A DNA stretch of 9,242 bases, taken from positions 1 through 9,242 of the forward strand of contig DATCTK010000034.1 in the NCBI GenBank assembly GCA_036567985.1, in the 5' to 3' direction. The notes under the pieces are model-generated. The model was given only the letters and a program-made list of their open reading frames with translations, had not been told where the DNA came from and did no database searches. The translations under genes and the position numbers were made by a program. This stretch comes from SZUA-229 sp036567985. Lineage in GTDB: Bacteria; Pseudomonadota; Gammaproteobacteria; SZUA-229. This document shows, in pieces, positions 1-7,189 of the stretch (positions are counted from its first letter, which is position 1; each line of letters opens with the position of its first letter).

Positions 1-327
1 CACCGCCTTGTGTTCGGTCTTGCAGGTGATAATGTGCTTGCCCTTCTTCTGGTAGAAGTGGGCCGCACCCTTGATCGCCAGGTTGTCCGATTCGGTGGCG
101 CCCGAGGTCCAGACGATTTCCCGTGGGTCGGCATTCACCAGTGCGGCCACATGGCCGCGGGCGGTTTCCACCGCCTCGTCCGCCGCCCAGCCAAAGGCAT
201 GGCTACGTGAGGCCGGGTTACCAAAGTCGTTGTCCACCGTCAGGTAGTGCATCATCACGTCCGCGACACGCTGGTCCACCGGCGTGGTGGCTGAATAGTC
301 AAAATAGATGGGGCGTTTTTCACTCAC
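1..327 (-). CDS. iscS: Cysteine desulfurase IscS, N-terminal part (runs off the left edge)
   Basis: PLP-dependent cysteine desulfurase that takes sulfur from cysteine and passes it as persulfide to IscU for Fe-S cluster assembly, and to tRNA-thiolation partners, in the cytosol. Only the first 109 codons are visible. They match E. coli IscS closely: DYSATTPVD near residues 10-18, FGNPASRSH at 35-43, SGATESDNLAIKG at 75-87 (the Thr contacts PLP phosphate in the family) and KTEHKAV at the edge, with the active-site His at 106. The PLP lysine and the catalytic Cys loop lie outside the window. The start is GTG at 327; there is no in-frame ATG that fits, and the protein begins two residues before the E. 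coli start. The Shine-Dalgarno is weak (GAGAG, about 9 nt upstream). It follows iscR after 36 nt, so the two are surely co-transcribed. Identification is firm. Confidence 0.97.
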   Translation of the reverse strand, partial: MSEKRPIYFDYSATTPVDQRVADVMMHYLTVDNDFGNPASRSHAFGWAADEAVETARGHVAALVNADPREIVWTSGATESDNLAIKGAAHFYQKKGKHIITCKTEHKAV

Positions 328-363
328 AATCGTAATCTCTCTGTCGGCTGTTAACAATATGCT

Positions 364-864
364 TCAGGATACGCGTCTTTGTTGCTGCAAAACTTCCTGT
401 TGACGGCGGGCAAGTATAAAGCGTCCGTTTATATTGTCACGTTGAATTGCCAGCTCGTGAATACCCGGACGGTTGGCAAACTGTGCCAGGGTAATACCCG
501 AGAGAAAGTTAAATAAACGGTCGCTCAGCTCTTCCCACAGCTCATGGGTTAAACAGCGCACACCATCCTGGCAGTTACCTTCATGGTTACAGCGGGTGAC
601 ATCCACTTTCTCATCCACCGCACTGATAATTTCCGCAATGCTGATTTCATCCGCAGGCCGTGCCAGACGATAACCACCACCTGGGCCGCGCACGCCGTCT
701 ACCAGCTTGTGTTTACGCAGCTTGGAGAATAATTGCTCGAGGTATGAAAGAGAAATACCCTGACACTGTGATATGTCGGCCAGTGTGACTGGACCCGCAT
801 TGTCATGAATTGCCAGATCCATCATCGCTGTAACGCCGTAACGGCCTTTGGTTGATAATCTCAT
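364..864 (-). CDS. iscR: Fe-S cluster-responsive transcription factor IscR (Rrf2 family)
   Basis: 166-aa Rrf2-family regulator (E. coli 162 aa). With a [2Fe-2S] cluster it represses its own isc operon; the apo form controls other promoters such as suf. The N-terminal winged helix-turn-helix is visible (MRLSTKGRYGVTAMMDLA at 1-18; ISLSYLEQLFSKLRK at 37-51, the recognition helix region; VRGPGGGYRLA at 58-68, the wing). The cluster ligands are Cys92, Cys98, Cys104 and His107, at exactly the E. coli numbering, in RCNHEGNCQDGVRCLTH. The C-terminal tail after about residue 125 is divergent, as is usual. The start at ATG 864 is supported by AGGTGA five nt upstream. It is first in the isc operon, 36 nt before iscS, and its promoter carries two type-1 IscR sites, so negative autoregulation is expected. 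Confidence 0.98.
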   Translation of the reverse strand: MRLSTKGRYGVTAMMDLAIHDNAGPVTLADISQCQGISLSYLEQLFSKLRKHKLVDGVRGPGGGYRLARPADEISIAEIISAVDEKVDVTRCNHEGNCQDGVRCLTHELWEELSDRLFNFLSGITLAQFANRPGIHELAIQRDNINGRFILARRQQEVLQQQRRVS

Positions 865-878
865 AATTTCACCTAATA

Positions 879-903
879 ATTCCTGAGTAATTTAGTAGGA
901 TAT
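879..903 (-). promoter_or_regulatory. Type-1 IscR binding site, downstream copy
   Basis: This is a second, weaker type-1 match (about 21 of 25), with TACT as left core, AAATT centre, ACTC right core and AGG. It shares a 14-bp near-identical block with the upstream site (CTAATTTACTCAGG against CTAAATTACTCAGG), displaced by 29 bp. It overlaps the -10 box and the predicted transcription start, so binding here would block initiation. Confidence 0.7.
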
Positions 904-928
904 TCTCTTACCTGAGTAAATTAGTCAA
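900..928 (-). promoter_or_regulatory. iscR (isc operon) sigma70 promoter
   Basis: On the minus strand, a -35 box TTGACT (928-923) is followed after exactly 17 bp by GAATAT (905-900) as the -10 box. The start of transcription would be near 893, about 29 nt before the iscR ATG. The -35 lies inside the upstream IscR site and the -10 sits at the junction of the two sites, as expected for a promoter that IscR occludes. The boxes are read directly; the start site is inferred. Confidence 0.75.
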
Positions 929-932
929 GAAT
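908..932 (-). promoter_or_regulatory. Type-1 IscR binding site, upstream copy
   Basis: This 25-bp site matches the type-1 IscR consensus (ATA-SYY-GACT-RWWWY-AGTC-RRS-TAT) at 22 of 25 positions. The left core GACT is perfect, the central AATTT fits, and the right core is ACTC in place of AGTC, followed by AGG. It covers the -35 box. Type-1 sites are bound by cluster-loaded IscR in E. coli; use of this site is inferred from that. Confidence 0.8.
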
Positions 933-940
933 TAATTGGT

Positions 941-974
941 AAAAAATGCAGGGTATATCCCGGAGGTAATACCC
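941..974 (-). terminator. Leftward intrinsic terminator between the PilZ gene and the iscR promoter
   Basis: Read on the minus strand, GGGTAT (974-969) pairs with ATACCC (956-951). Inside, after a 2x2 mismatch, CC and GG close a UCCG loop, a stable cUNCGg-type tetraloop. A run of six T follows at 946-941 after a 4-nt spacer. It would stop transcripts coming from the PilZ gene just before the iscR promoter. The stem is modest and the T-run is slightly displaced, so efficiency is uncertain. Confidence 0.5.
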
Positions 975-1016
975 ATCAGCCTCCGCTGACAAGCAGTGTT
1001 AAACAGGTGATTTTCC

Positions 1017-1079
1017 GTGGAACAGCCTATGGAACGGCTTCTACAGCAATATGTCGAGTTTGTGCTGAAGCGGAAATAA
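1017..1079 (+). CDS. Doubtful 20-codon ORF in the intergenic region
   Basis: The reading frame GTG...TAA encodes VEQPMERLLQQYVEFVLKRK, an amphipathic, lysine/arginine-ended peptide. AGGTGA lies 6 nt before the GTG, a well-placed Shine-Dalgarno. An internal ATG at 1029 would give 16 residues. I recognise no family and find no good promoter for it on the plus strand. It may be a chance ORF, a gene remnant, or a real small peptide; it is listed because the ribosome-binding spacing is good. Confidence 0.15.
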   Translation: MEQPMERLLQQYVEFVLKRK

Positions 1080-1154
1080 GCTATTTTAGATCAATGACTT
1101 AATGCGCTGATACAGGGATAGAAAAGGGGATATTCAAGGGCGCCCAGGGCAGTT

Positions 1155-1517
1155 TCAGGCGGGCCCCAGTTCTGCCAGTTCGCGGTGCATTTCTGCCGGG
1201 TCCACCATATTCAGCTCCAGCAGACGCCTGAGGTGGGTCAGGCCTTCCAGGTCAATATTGTCCCACTGCAGACCCCAGTGATCATCATTAACATGACTGA
1301 TGGTGGCCGACATGGTGATGGTTGCCCCTTCACCCAGCACCAGCTCTATGCTGTAAACATGGTCTTTCTGCGGTGTCACATCATGGGGTGAGACAATCAG
1401 CATGCCTTTCAGTGAGATATCTTCCAGCACACAATTCCACTGATCCTGTGCATCGCTCATAATGGCGTCTGCAATAAAAGGAATACGCTGGTAATGGCGA
1501 CGTTCATTGCTTGTCAT
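1155..1517 (-). CDS. Single-domain PilZ protein (predicted c-di-GMP receptor)
   Basis: A small cytosolic protein of 120 aa made of one PilZ domain. It carries both c-di-GMP binding motifs: RxxxR (RHYQR, residues 7-11) near the N terminus, and DxSxxG (DISLKG, 33-38) at the start of the beta-barrel. The conserved late strand with G-L-Q-W (HWGLQWDN) follows, and a helical C-terminal tail ends the protein. Such proteins bind cyclic di-GMP and relay it to motility, adhesion or polysaccharide machinery; the partner cannot be read from the sequence. The start is chosen at ATG 1517, with GAGTGG about 8 nt upstream. A GTG at 1529 would add four residues (MVNR) and is also possible. It appears to be a single-gene unit between the yej operon (gap about 100 nt) and iscR; nothing links it functionally to either. 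Confidence 0.9.
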   Translation of the reverse strand: MTSNERRHYQRIPFIADAIMSDAQDQWNCVLEDISLKGMLIVSPHDVTPQKDHVYSIELVLGEGATITMSATISHVNDDHWGLQWDNIDLEGLTHLRRLLELNMVDPAEMHRELAELGPA

Positions 1518-1549
1518 TCGGTTAACCACTCTTGTGTGCTACGAATTAG

Positions 1550-1578
1550 ATTATATCTATGAGTATACTCTGCCTGAC
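1550..1578 (-). promoter_or_regulatory. Candidate promoter of the PilZ gene
   Basis: A perfect TATAAT lies at 1555-1550 on the minus strand, 32 nt before the chosen ATG. The hexamer 17 bp upstream (GTCAGG, 1578-1573) is a poor -35. The spacer contains a perfect 10-bp palindrome GAGTATACTC (1561-1570). A good -10 with a poor -35 and a palindrome between them suggests a promoter that depends on a regulator, but this is inference. Confidence 0.35.
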
Positions 1579-1619
1579 GCACTCAACAAGCCAGGCCGGT
1601 CAAAACTTCACTTTCAGCT

Positions 1620-3230
1620 TTATGACTGATGATTCAACATGGCTGCACTGAGCAGCTCACGGGTATAGGCCTGCCGCGGCTGGCTGAATAATGTGCGGGT
1701 ATCACCCTGCTCCACCACCTGCCCCTGCTTCATCACCATAATGCGATGGGAAATGGAGCGAATCACATTCAGGTCATGGCTGATAAACAGGTAGCTCAAC
1801 TGATGGCGTTGCTGCAACCGCACCAGCAGTTCCAGTACCTGCTTCTGCACCGACACATCCAGCGCACTGGTGGGTTCATCCAGTAATATCAGCGCCGGTT
1901 CGAGAATCACCACCCGGGCTATGGCTATACGTTGCCGTTGCCCACCGGAAAATTCATGGGGGTAACGCCAGAGTGCGGACTCATCCATATCCACTTCCGC
2001 CAGCACTTTTTTAATGCGTTGCAGGCGTTGTACTGCATCAAGCTGGGGGTAATGAATCTGCAGCCCTTCACCGATAATCTGCTCCACGGTCATGCGCGGC
2101 GACAGTGATGAAAACGGATCCTGGAATACCACCTGGAATTCCTTGCGTAAAGGGCGTAATGCAGACTCACGCAGCGTATCCAGACGCTGGCCATTAAAAC
2201 TGATTTCGCCGGTGGACGATTGCAGGCGCAGCAATGACATACCGAGCGTGGTTTTACCGGAGCCGGACTCACCCACTATACCCAGGGTTTCCCCCTGTCG
2301 CAGTTCGATATCCACCTGGTCGACCGCGCGAACCTCATCTACCTTGCGCTTGAAAAAACCTTTGGTCACCGGAAAATACACGCAGATATTGCTGCCCTTT
2401 AACAGGGTTTGTCGCTCCTGGTTGCTGGCTGACACCAGCTGCGTTGGTTGTGATGCCAGCAAATGACGGGTGTAGGCATGCTGAGGGTTTTCAAACACGC
2501 TTTGAATATCTCCCTGCTCCACCAGCTCGCCTTTATTCATCACACAGACATAATCGGCATAATGTTTAACCAGGTTTAAATCATGGCTGATTAATAACAC
2601 CGACATATTAAATTCCGCCTGCAGCTCCCGCAGCAGTTCCAGTATCTGTTTCTGGATGGTGACATCCAGCGCGGTGGTCGGTTCGTCGGCAATCAGCAAT
2701 TTTGGTTTACAGGACAGGGCCATAGCAATCATCACCCGCTGACGTTGACCACCGGACAACATATGCGGGAAACTTTTTATCTGCCGTGCGGGATCGGGTA
2801 AACCCACGCGGTCCAGCATATCCAGTGCGAGTTTCAGCGCAGCCGGTCGATCCACCCGCTGATGCAGCATAATGGATTCCAGCATCTGCTTTTCAATCGG
2901 GTATACCGGATTGAGTGAGGTCATCGGCTCCTGGAATATCATCGCGATATCACGGCCACGAATGCGCCGCATTTCAGCCTCCGGTTTCAACAACAGATTC
3001 TGTTGCTGATAAATCACTGCACCATTGGGATAACAAACATGACCGGCTTCGTGCAGATTGAGTATCGACAGTGCACTCACCGACTTGCCGGAACCCGACT
3101 CCCCCACCAGTGCGATGCTCTGCCCTTCCTGAATATCAAAGCTGACATGCTTAACCGCTTCAACGATTTCATCGGCGGTTTGAAAATTAACGCTCAGGTC
3201 TTTTACACGGATTAATGGTTGATGGCTCAT
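1620..3230 (-). CDS. yejF: Peptide ABC importer, double ATP-binding subunit YejF
   Basis: ATPase subunit of the YejABEF importer on the cytosolic face of the inner membrane; 536 aa (E. coli about 529). Two fused ABC domains are seen. Domain 1: Walker A GESGSGKS at 43-50, Q-loop Gln100, signature LSGGQ at 158-162, Walker B LLIADE at 178-183, switch His216. Domain 2: Walker A GESGSGKT at 320-327, Q-loop Gln370, signature FSGGQ at 427-431, Walker B LILLDE at 447-452, switch His485. Both sites look catalytically complete. Each domain is followed by an oligopeptide-transporter tail with HAYTR/QAYTREL, typical of OppD/DppD-type ATPases. The start at ATG 3230 has AGGAA about 5 nt upstream, overlapping the yejE stop. 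It is last in the operon, 8 nt after yejE. I see no clear terminator downstream. Confidence 0.96.
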   Translation of the reverse strand: MSHQPLIRVKDLSVNFQTADEIVEAVKHVSFDIQEGQSIALVGESGSGKSVSALSILNLHEAGHVCYPNGAVIYQQQNLLLKPEAEMRRIRGRDIAMIFQEPMTSLNPVYPIEKQMLESIMLHQRVDRPAALKLALDMLDRVGLPDPARQIKSFPHMLSGGQRQRVMIAMALSCKPKLLIADEPTTALDVTIQKQILELLRELQAEFNMSVLLISHDLNLVKHYADYVCVMNKGELVEQGDIQSVFENPQHAYTRHLLASQPTQLVSASNQERQTLLKGSNICVYFPVTKGFFKRKVDEVRAVDQVDIELRQGETLGIVGESGSGKTTLGMSLLRLQSSTGEISFNGQRLDTLRESALRPLRKEFQVVFQDPFSSLSPRMTVEQIIGEGLQIHYPQLDAVQRLQRIKKVLAEVDMDESALWRYPHEFSGGQRQRIAIARVVILEPALILLDEPTSALDVSVQKQVLELLVRLQQRHQLSYLFISHDLNVIRSISHRIMVMKQGQVVEQGDTRTLFSQPRQAYTRELLSAAMLNHQS

Positions 3231-3238
3231 TATGATTC

Positions 3239-4321
3239 CTATGATCTCCGTGTATCCAGCGCTTCACGCAGGGCTTCGCCGATAAAGATCAGCATCATCA
3301 GGGCCCCCACCAGCACACCGAAGGTTGATAACGAAAGCCACCAGGCAGAAATGTTTTCCTTACCCTGGGATAACAGCTCACCCAGGCTGGGGGTATCCGG
3401 TGGCACACCCAGGCCAAGGTAATCCAGACTGGTAAGCGCCAGGATAGCCCCGGAAATTCTGAACGGTAAAAAGGTAATCACCGGGGTCAGGCTATTGGGT
3501 AATAAATGACGGAACATAATGCCGGAATTGCTCAGCCCGAGTGCACGCGCCGATTTCACATAATCCAGATTCCTTCCTTTAAGAAACTCGGCACGCACAT
3601 AATCCGACAGCCCCATCCAGCCAAACAATGAGAGCAACACTATCAGTAACCATATACTGGGCTGGAAAATCGAGGCGAAAATAATTAGCAGGTACAGTTC
3701 CGGCATCGAACCCCAGATTTCAATAAAGCGCTGAAAAAACAGATCGGTACGGCCGCCAAAATAGCCCTGCAGCATACCTGCCAGAATACCAATGGCAGTA
3801 CCCACAATCGTCAGTGAAATGGCAAATACAATCGACAGGCGAAACCCATAAATCAGCCGCGCCATAACATCACGCCCGCGGTCGTCGGTTCCCAGTATAT
3901 TGTATTCGGACGGTGGTGCCGGATTGGCCATCTCAGAGTGATAACTGATGGTGGTATAACTGAAGGGATTTAACGGTTCGATCATCCAGTTGCCATTACT
4001 GGTGAGAATGTCGCGCACATATTCATCCTGATAGTCAGCCTCGGTTTCAAAGTCACCGCCGAAATCGGTTTCCTTGTAAAACTGGAAGACCGGAAAATAA
4101 TATTCATTTTCATAATGCACCAGCAGCGGCTTATCATTGCTGAGAAATTCCGCGAACAGGCTGAGTACAAATACGAAGGTGAATATCCATAAGCTGTAAT
4201 AGCCACGCTTATTCGCCTTGAAGCGATGCCAGGCACGCTGTCCCGGCGACATATGAACAGCAGCTGGAGTGCTTGCAGCCTGATCGACTACGGCAGTGGT
4301 TATGGGTTCCGGTGTAATCAT
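3239..4321 (-). CDS. yejE: Peptide ABC importer, permease subunit YejE
   Basis: Inner-membrane permease of the YejABEF importer, 360 aa (E. coli 341). After a cytosolic N-terminal stretch of about 40 residues comes a first membrane segment (about 41-60, YYSLWIFTFVFVLSLFAEFL). A long periplasmic region of about 80 residues with an acidic patch (about 86-101) follows, then the conserved ILGTDDRGRDVMARLIYGFRLS-type block (142-163) of the OppC/DppC N-terminal domain. Five further hydrophobic segments surround the EAA loop (YVKSARALGLS at about 254-264, then HLLPN at 272-276), which docks on the ATPase. Its ATG overlaps the yejB stop codon by 4 nt (ATGA), so translation is probably coupled. The N-terminal extension (about 1-40) is somewhat longer than in E. 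coli and poorly conserved. Confidence 0.95.
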   Translation of the reverse strand: MITPEPITTAVVDQAASTPAAVHMSPGQRAWHRFKANKRGYYSLWIFTFVFVLSLFAEFLSNDKPLLVHYENEYYFPVFQFYKETDFGGDFETEADYQDEYVRDILTSNGNWMIEPLNPFSYTTISYHSEMANPAPPSEYNILGTDDRGRDVMARLIYGFRLSIVFAISLTIVGTAIGILAGMLQGYFGGRTDLFFQRFIEIWGSMPELYLLIIFASIFQPSIWLLIVLLSLFGWMGLSDYVRAEFLKGRNLDYVKSARALGLSNSGIMFRHLLPNSLTPVITFLPFRISGAILALTSLDYLGLGVPPDTPSLGELLSQGKENISAWWLSLSTFGVLVGALMMLIFIGEALREALDTRRS

Positions 4322-5373
4322 CGATCTACCGCATCAAACTGGATTCTGGGATCAATCAGCACATAGCTTAAATCTGCCAGCAGTTTGGCAAACAGACCCA
4401 GAATGGTATAGAAGAACAGGCTGCCCAGCACCACCGGGTAATCCCGTTTCAGTATCGACTCATAAGACAATAGCCCCAGGCCATCCAGTGAGAAAATGGT
4501 TTCAATGAGTAAGCTACCGGTAAAAAAGGCCGCAATAAACGCTGCGGGAAAACCGGTAATAATCGGAATCATCGCATTACGGAACACATGACGATACAGC
4601 ACGGTGGATTCGTCCAGGCCCTTGGCGCGGGCTGTGAGCACATACTGTTTACGGATTTCCTCAAGAAAACTGTTTTTGGTGAGCATAGTGAGTACCGCAA
4701 AACTGCCGATGGTTGAAGCAATAATTGGTAACACCATGTGCCATAAATAATCGGTGATTTTAAAATACCAGGGCAACTGGTCCCAGTTTTCCGATGTCAG
4801 GCCTTTCAGCGGGAACACATCAAAAAAACTGCCCCCGCCGAACAGCACCAGCAGGGCGATACCCAGCACAAAACCCGGTATTGCATAACCGATCAGAATG
4901 ATACTGCTGCTGATCACATCAAAACGACTGCCATCGCGCACCGCTTTTTTAATACCCAGGGGAATACAGGTGAGATAAATAATCAGAAACGACCAGACAC
5001 CGAGACTGATCGATACCGGCAATTTGGAAATAATCAGTTCCATCACCGACTTGTTATGAAAATAACTTTCCCCGAGATCGAACTGCGCATAGCGCAACAT
5101 CATATCGAAAAAGCGTTGATGTGCCGGTTTATCAAAACCGTACAGCTGATTCAGTTTTTCAATCTGTTCCGGGTCCAGCCCCTTATTACCCTGGTAAAGA
5201 CCGGAAGCACTGCTGCTGACTTCTCCACCACCTGCACTGGCGCCTTCCAGCTGACTGATCAACTGCTCCACCGGACCGCCAGGCACAAACTGGGTGACCA
5301 CAAAAGTAATCAGCATTACACCGATCAGGGTGGGCACCATCAATAATAATCGTTTGAGTATATAACTGGCCAT
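4318..5373 (-). CDS. yejB: Peptide ABC importer, permease subunit YejB
   Basis: Inner-membrane permease partner of YejE, 351 aa (E. coli about 364), OppB/DppB type. The first membrane segment (about 9-29) leads into PGGPVEQ (31-37). A Gly/Ser-rich stretch (about 45-63) follows, as in the family, then GLDPEQIEKLNQLYGFDKP (65-83) and LGESYF (100-105). The permease core holds five more segments. The EAA loop is at about 235-270 (SFLEEIRKQYVLTARAKGL, then HVFRNAMIP). The C-terminal DLSYVLIDPRIQF (334-346) is the usual family ending. The start ATG (5373) directly abuts the yejA stop (TAG-ATG, no gap), and AAGGA lies 4 nt upstream inside the yejA 3' end. The stop overlaps the yejE start. Confidence 0.95.
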   Translation of the reverse strand: MASYILKRLLLMVPTLIGVMLITFVVTQFVPGGPVEQLISQLEGASAGGGEVSSSASGLYQGNKGLDPEQIEKLNQLYGFDKPAHQRFFDMMLRYAQFDLGESYFHNKSVMELIISKLPVSISLGVWSFLIIYLTCIPLGIKKAVRDGSRFDVISSSIILIGYAIPGFVLGIALLVLFGGGSFFDVFPLKGLTSENWDQLPWYFKITDYLWHMVLPIIASTIGSFAVLTMLTKNSFLEEIRKQYVLTARAKGLDESTVLYRHVFRNAMIPIITGFPAAFIAAFFTGSLLIETIFSLDGLGLLSYESILKRDYPVVLGSLFFYTILGLFAKLLADLSYVLIDPRIQFDAVDR

Positions 5374-7173
5374 CTAATCCTTAATCCACCAGGTTGAAAT
5401 TGCCCATGACTTTGGATTGTAATACAGCGGCAGGGTTTCCGGTTGTTCGAAACGATCCCAGTAGGCAATGCGATGGGTATTGATATACCAGTTGGGCACC
5501 AGGTAATCACCGTGTAACAGAACACGATCCAGTGCGCGGCAGGCAATGATCAACTCCTCACGGCTGGTAGTGGAAATAATTTTTTCCACCAGCGCATCCA
5601 CCACCGGGTGTTGCACGCCCATTAGATTTCTCGAGCCATCCTGATCCGCGGATTCTGAATGAAACATGGTGCGCAACTCATTACCTGGCGACATCGACTG
5701 TGGAAAACTGCCCACCACCATATCATAATCAAAAGAACGCAAACGCCTTATATACAGTGAGCGATCAACCGTGCGGTATTTCATTTCGATACCCAGTTTT
5801 GCCAGATTGTGTGCAAAGGGCGCAAGAATGCGATCCATACCTTTCTGCTGCAGCAACACGTCAAATCTGAACGGCTGATTTTTTTCATTCACCAGCACAC
5901 CCTGCTTAACCTGCCAGCCGGCATCCTGCAAAATATCCCGCGCCTGTTTCAGGTTTTCCCGCAGCGAGTTGGGTGGTGCAGTACTCACTGCCTGCCACTG
6001 CTGATTAAATACTGCATCTGGCAACTGATCGCGATACTGTTCCAGCAAAGCCAGTTCCCTGCCCCTGGGTAACCCGGTGGACTGCAACTCGGAGTTACTG
6101 AAATAGCTGTCATTAATCACATACTGGTCATAAAACAGCCGTTGATTCGACCACTCGAAATCAAAGGCCAACGCGATGGCTCGTCTTACCCGGGGGTCTT
6201 TAAATATTTCACGCCGGGTATTAAACACAAAACCCTGCATGCCAGCATTATTGCTGTGGGGCAGACTTTGTTTGATAATTTTCCCGGATTCATAGTTGGG
6301 GCCATTGTGCTCTCGCGCCCACAGTTTTGAATAATATTCATGACGAAAATCGAACTCACCCGCCTTGAAGGCCTCAAGTGAAATCACTAAATCCTGGTAA
6401 TAGCGATACTGGATCTCATCAAAATTATATTGACCTCGACGTGAGGATAAATCTTTCGCCCAGTAATCTTTATTGCGTTTGAATGTTATGCGCTTACCCA
6501 GATCATATTCTTCAACAATGTAAGGTCCACTGGCTATCGGTTTTTTTTCGGTTATACGATCAAAACTTTCACCCTCCAGCCATTTTTCTGAAAACACCGC
6601 CAGATCACCCAGAATTAAATGCAGCTCGGAATTTTTACGTTTGAAGTTAAAGCGGATACGATAGTCATCCAGCACCTCGGCATTTTCCACATCGGCATAA
6701 AAAAATTTATACTGCGGATGCGCCAGATCAGAAACCACGGTATCGAATGAAAATTTCACATCCCGTGCGGTAATTTTATCGCCATTATTAAAACGCGCAC
6801 GGCGATCAATCTGGAAAACCACCGATAACTGATCATCCGCCAATTCGATATCATTGGCGATTAATGGATATTTGCTGAAAGGTTCATCGTCGCTGGCCAC
6901 CATCAGGGTGTCGAACAACAGACCCGCGCCCTCAGCCACGGACCCTTTGAGAATAAATGGATTAAAGCTGTCAAACGCGCCGGTGCCAGCCAGCACCAGT
7001 CGGCCGCCTTTTTTTGCATGCGGATTTACATAGTCAAAATGTGTAAAGTCATCGGCATACTTTGGTGTATATCCCATGGCTGCAGATGGCGCGGCAGAAC
7101 TGACTGAGCTGTAGATTGCAATTATTAGTAAAAAAATCCCCGCAAAAGGGTGCAATCCTGTTTTTATCGTCAT
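5374..7173 (-). CDS. yejA: Periplasmic peptide-binding protein YejA (SBP family 5)
   Basis: Extracytoplasmic substrate-binding protein of the YejABEF importer, 599 aa from the chosen start (E. coli 604). In E. coli the system takes up peptides, including the peptide antibiotic microcin C; in other proteobacteria it affects sensitivity to antimicrobial peptides. The ATG at 7173 gives a good signal peptide: MTIKTGLHPF, then a hydrophobic core (about 11-21), with cleavage likely near Ala27/Ala28. The frame stays open upstream to 7401, but that part runs into fabI and has no signal peptide, so I reject it. Family-5 motifs: NPHAKKGGRLVL (50-61), ITARDVKFSFDTV (134-146), SGPYIVEEYDLGK (215-227), NKDYW (234-238). 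The Shine-Dalgarno is weak and distant (GAGGT, about 14 nt). First gene of the operon, divergent from fabI. Confidence 0.95.
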   Translation of the reverse strand: MTIKTGLHPFAGIFLLIIAIYSSVSSAAPSAAMGYTPKYADDFTHFDYVNPHAKKGGRLVLAGTGAFDSFNPFILKGSVAEGAGLLFDTLMVASDDEPFSKYPLIANDIELADDQLSVVFQIDRRARFNNGDKITARDVKFSFDTVVSDLAHPQYKFFYADVENAEVLDDYRIRFNFKRKNSELHLILGDLAVFSEKWLEGESFDRITEKKPIASGPYIVEEYDLGKRITFKRNKDYWAKDLSSRRGQYNFDEIQYRYYQDLVISLEAFKAGEFDFRHEYYSKLWAREHNGPNYESGKIIKQSLPHSNNAGMQGFVFNTRREIFKDPRVRRAIALAFDFEWSNQRLFYDQYVINDSYFSNSELQSTGLPRGRELALLEQYRDQLPDAVFNQQWQAVSTAPPNSLRENLKQARDILQDAGWQVKQGVLVNEKNQPFRFDVLLQQKGMDRILAPFAHNLAKLGIEMKYRTVDRSLYIRRLRSFDYDMVVGSFPQSMSPGNELRTMFHSESADQDGSRNLMGVQHPVVDALVEKIISTTSREELIIACRALDRVLLHGDYLVPNWYINTHRIAYWDRFEQPETLPLYYNPKSWAISTWWIKD

Positions 7174-7178
7174 ATTAT
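7150..7178 (+). promoter_or_regulatory. Weak candidate fabI promoter
   Basis: TATTAT at 7173-7178 (five of six -10 positions) stands 17 bp after GTGCAA at 7150-7155 (three of six -35 positions). Transcription would begin near 7185, so the hairpin at 7190-7240 would be at the 5' end of a roughly 104-nt leader. No better plus-strand promoter was found closer to fabI. Low confidence. Confidence 0.25.
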
Positions 7179-7189
7179 CTAGAACTACC

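Noticed and set aside
951..985. An H-type pseudoknot on the plus strand (951-956 with 969-974, 961-966 with 980-985)
   Set aside because: The minus-strand reading explains the same pairings better, with a UNCG-type loop and a T-run that make a terminator. No plus-strand transcript is evident.
1571..1596. A hairpin (GCCTG/CAGGC on the minus strand) as the yej operon terminator
   Set aside because: The stem is only 5 bp with a 15-nt loop and no T-run follows; it overlaps the region of the PilZ promoter.
2092..2466. A 124-aa plus-strand ORF opposite yejF
   Set aside because: It is antisense to a conserved ATPase gene with low-complexity, non-protein-like composition.
3239..5373. Gly/Ser-rich stretch in YejB and acidic loop in YejE as unusual insertions
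   Set aside because: A similar loop is present in E. coli YejB as I recall it, and YejE-type permeases carry a long periplasmic region here; these look normal for the family.
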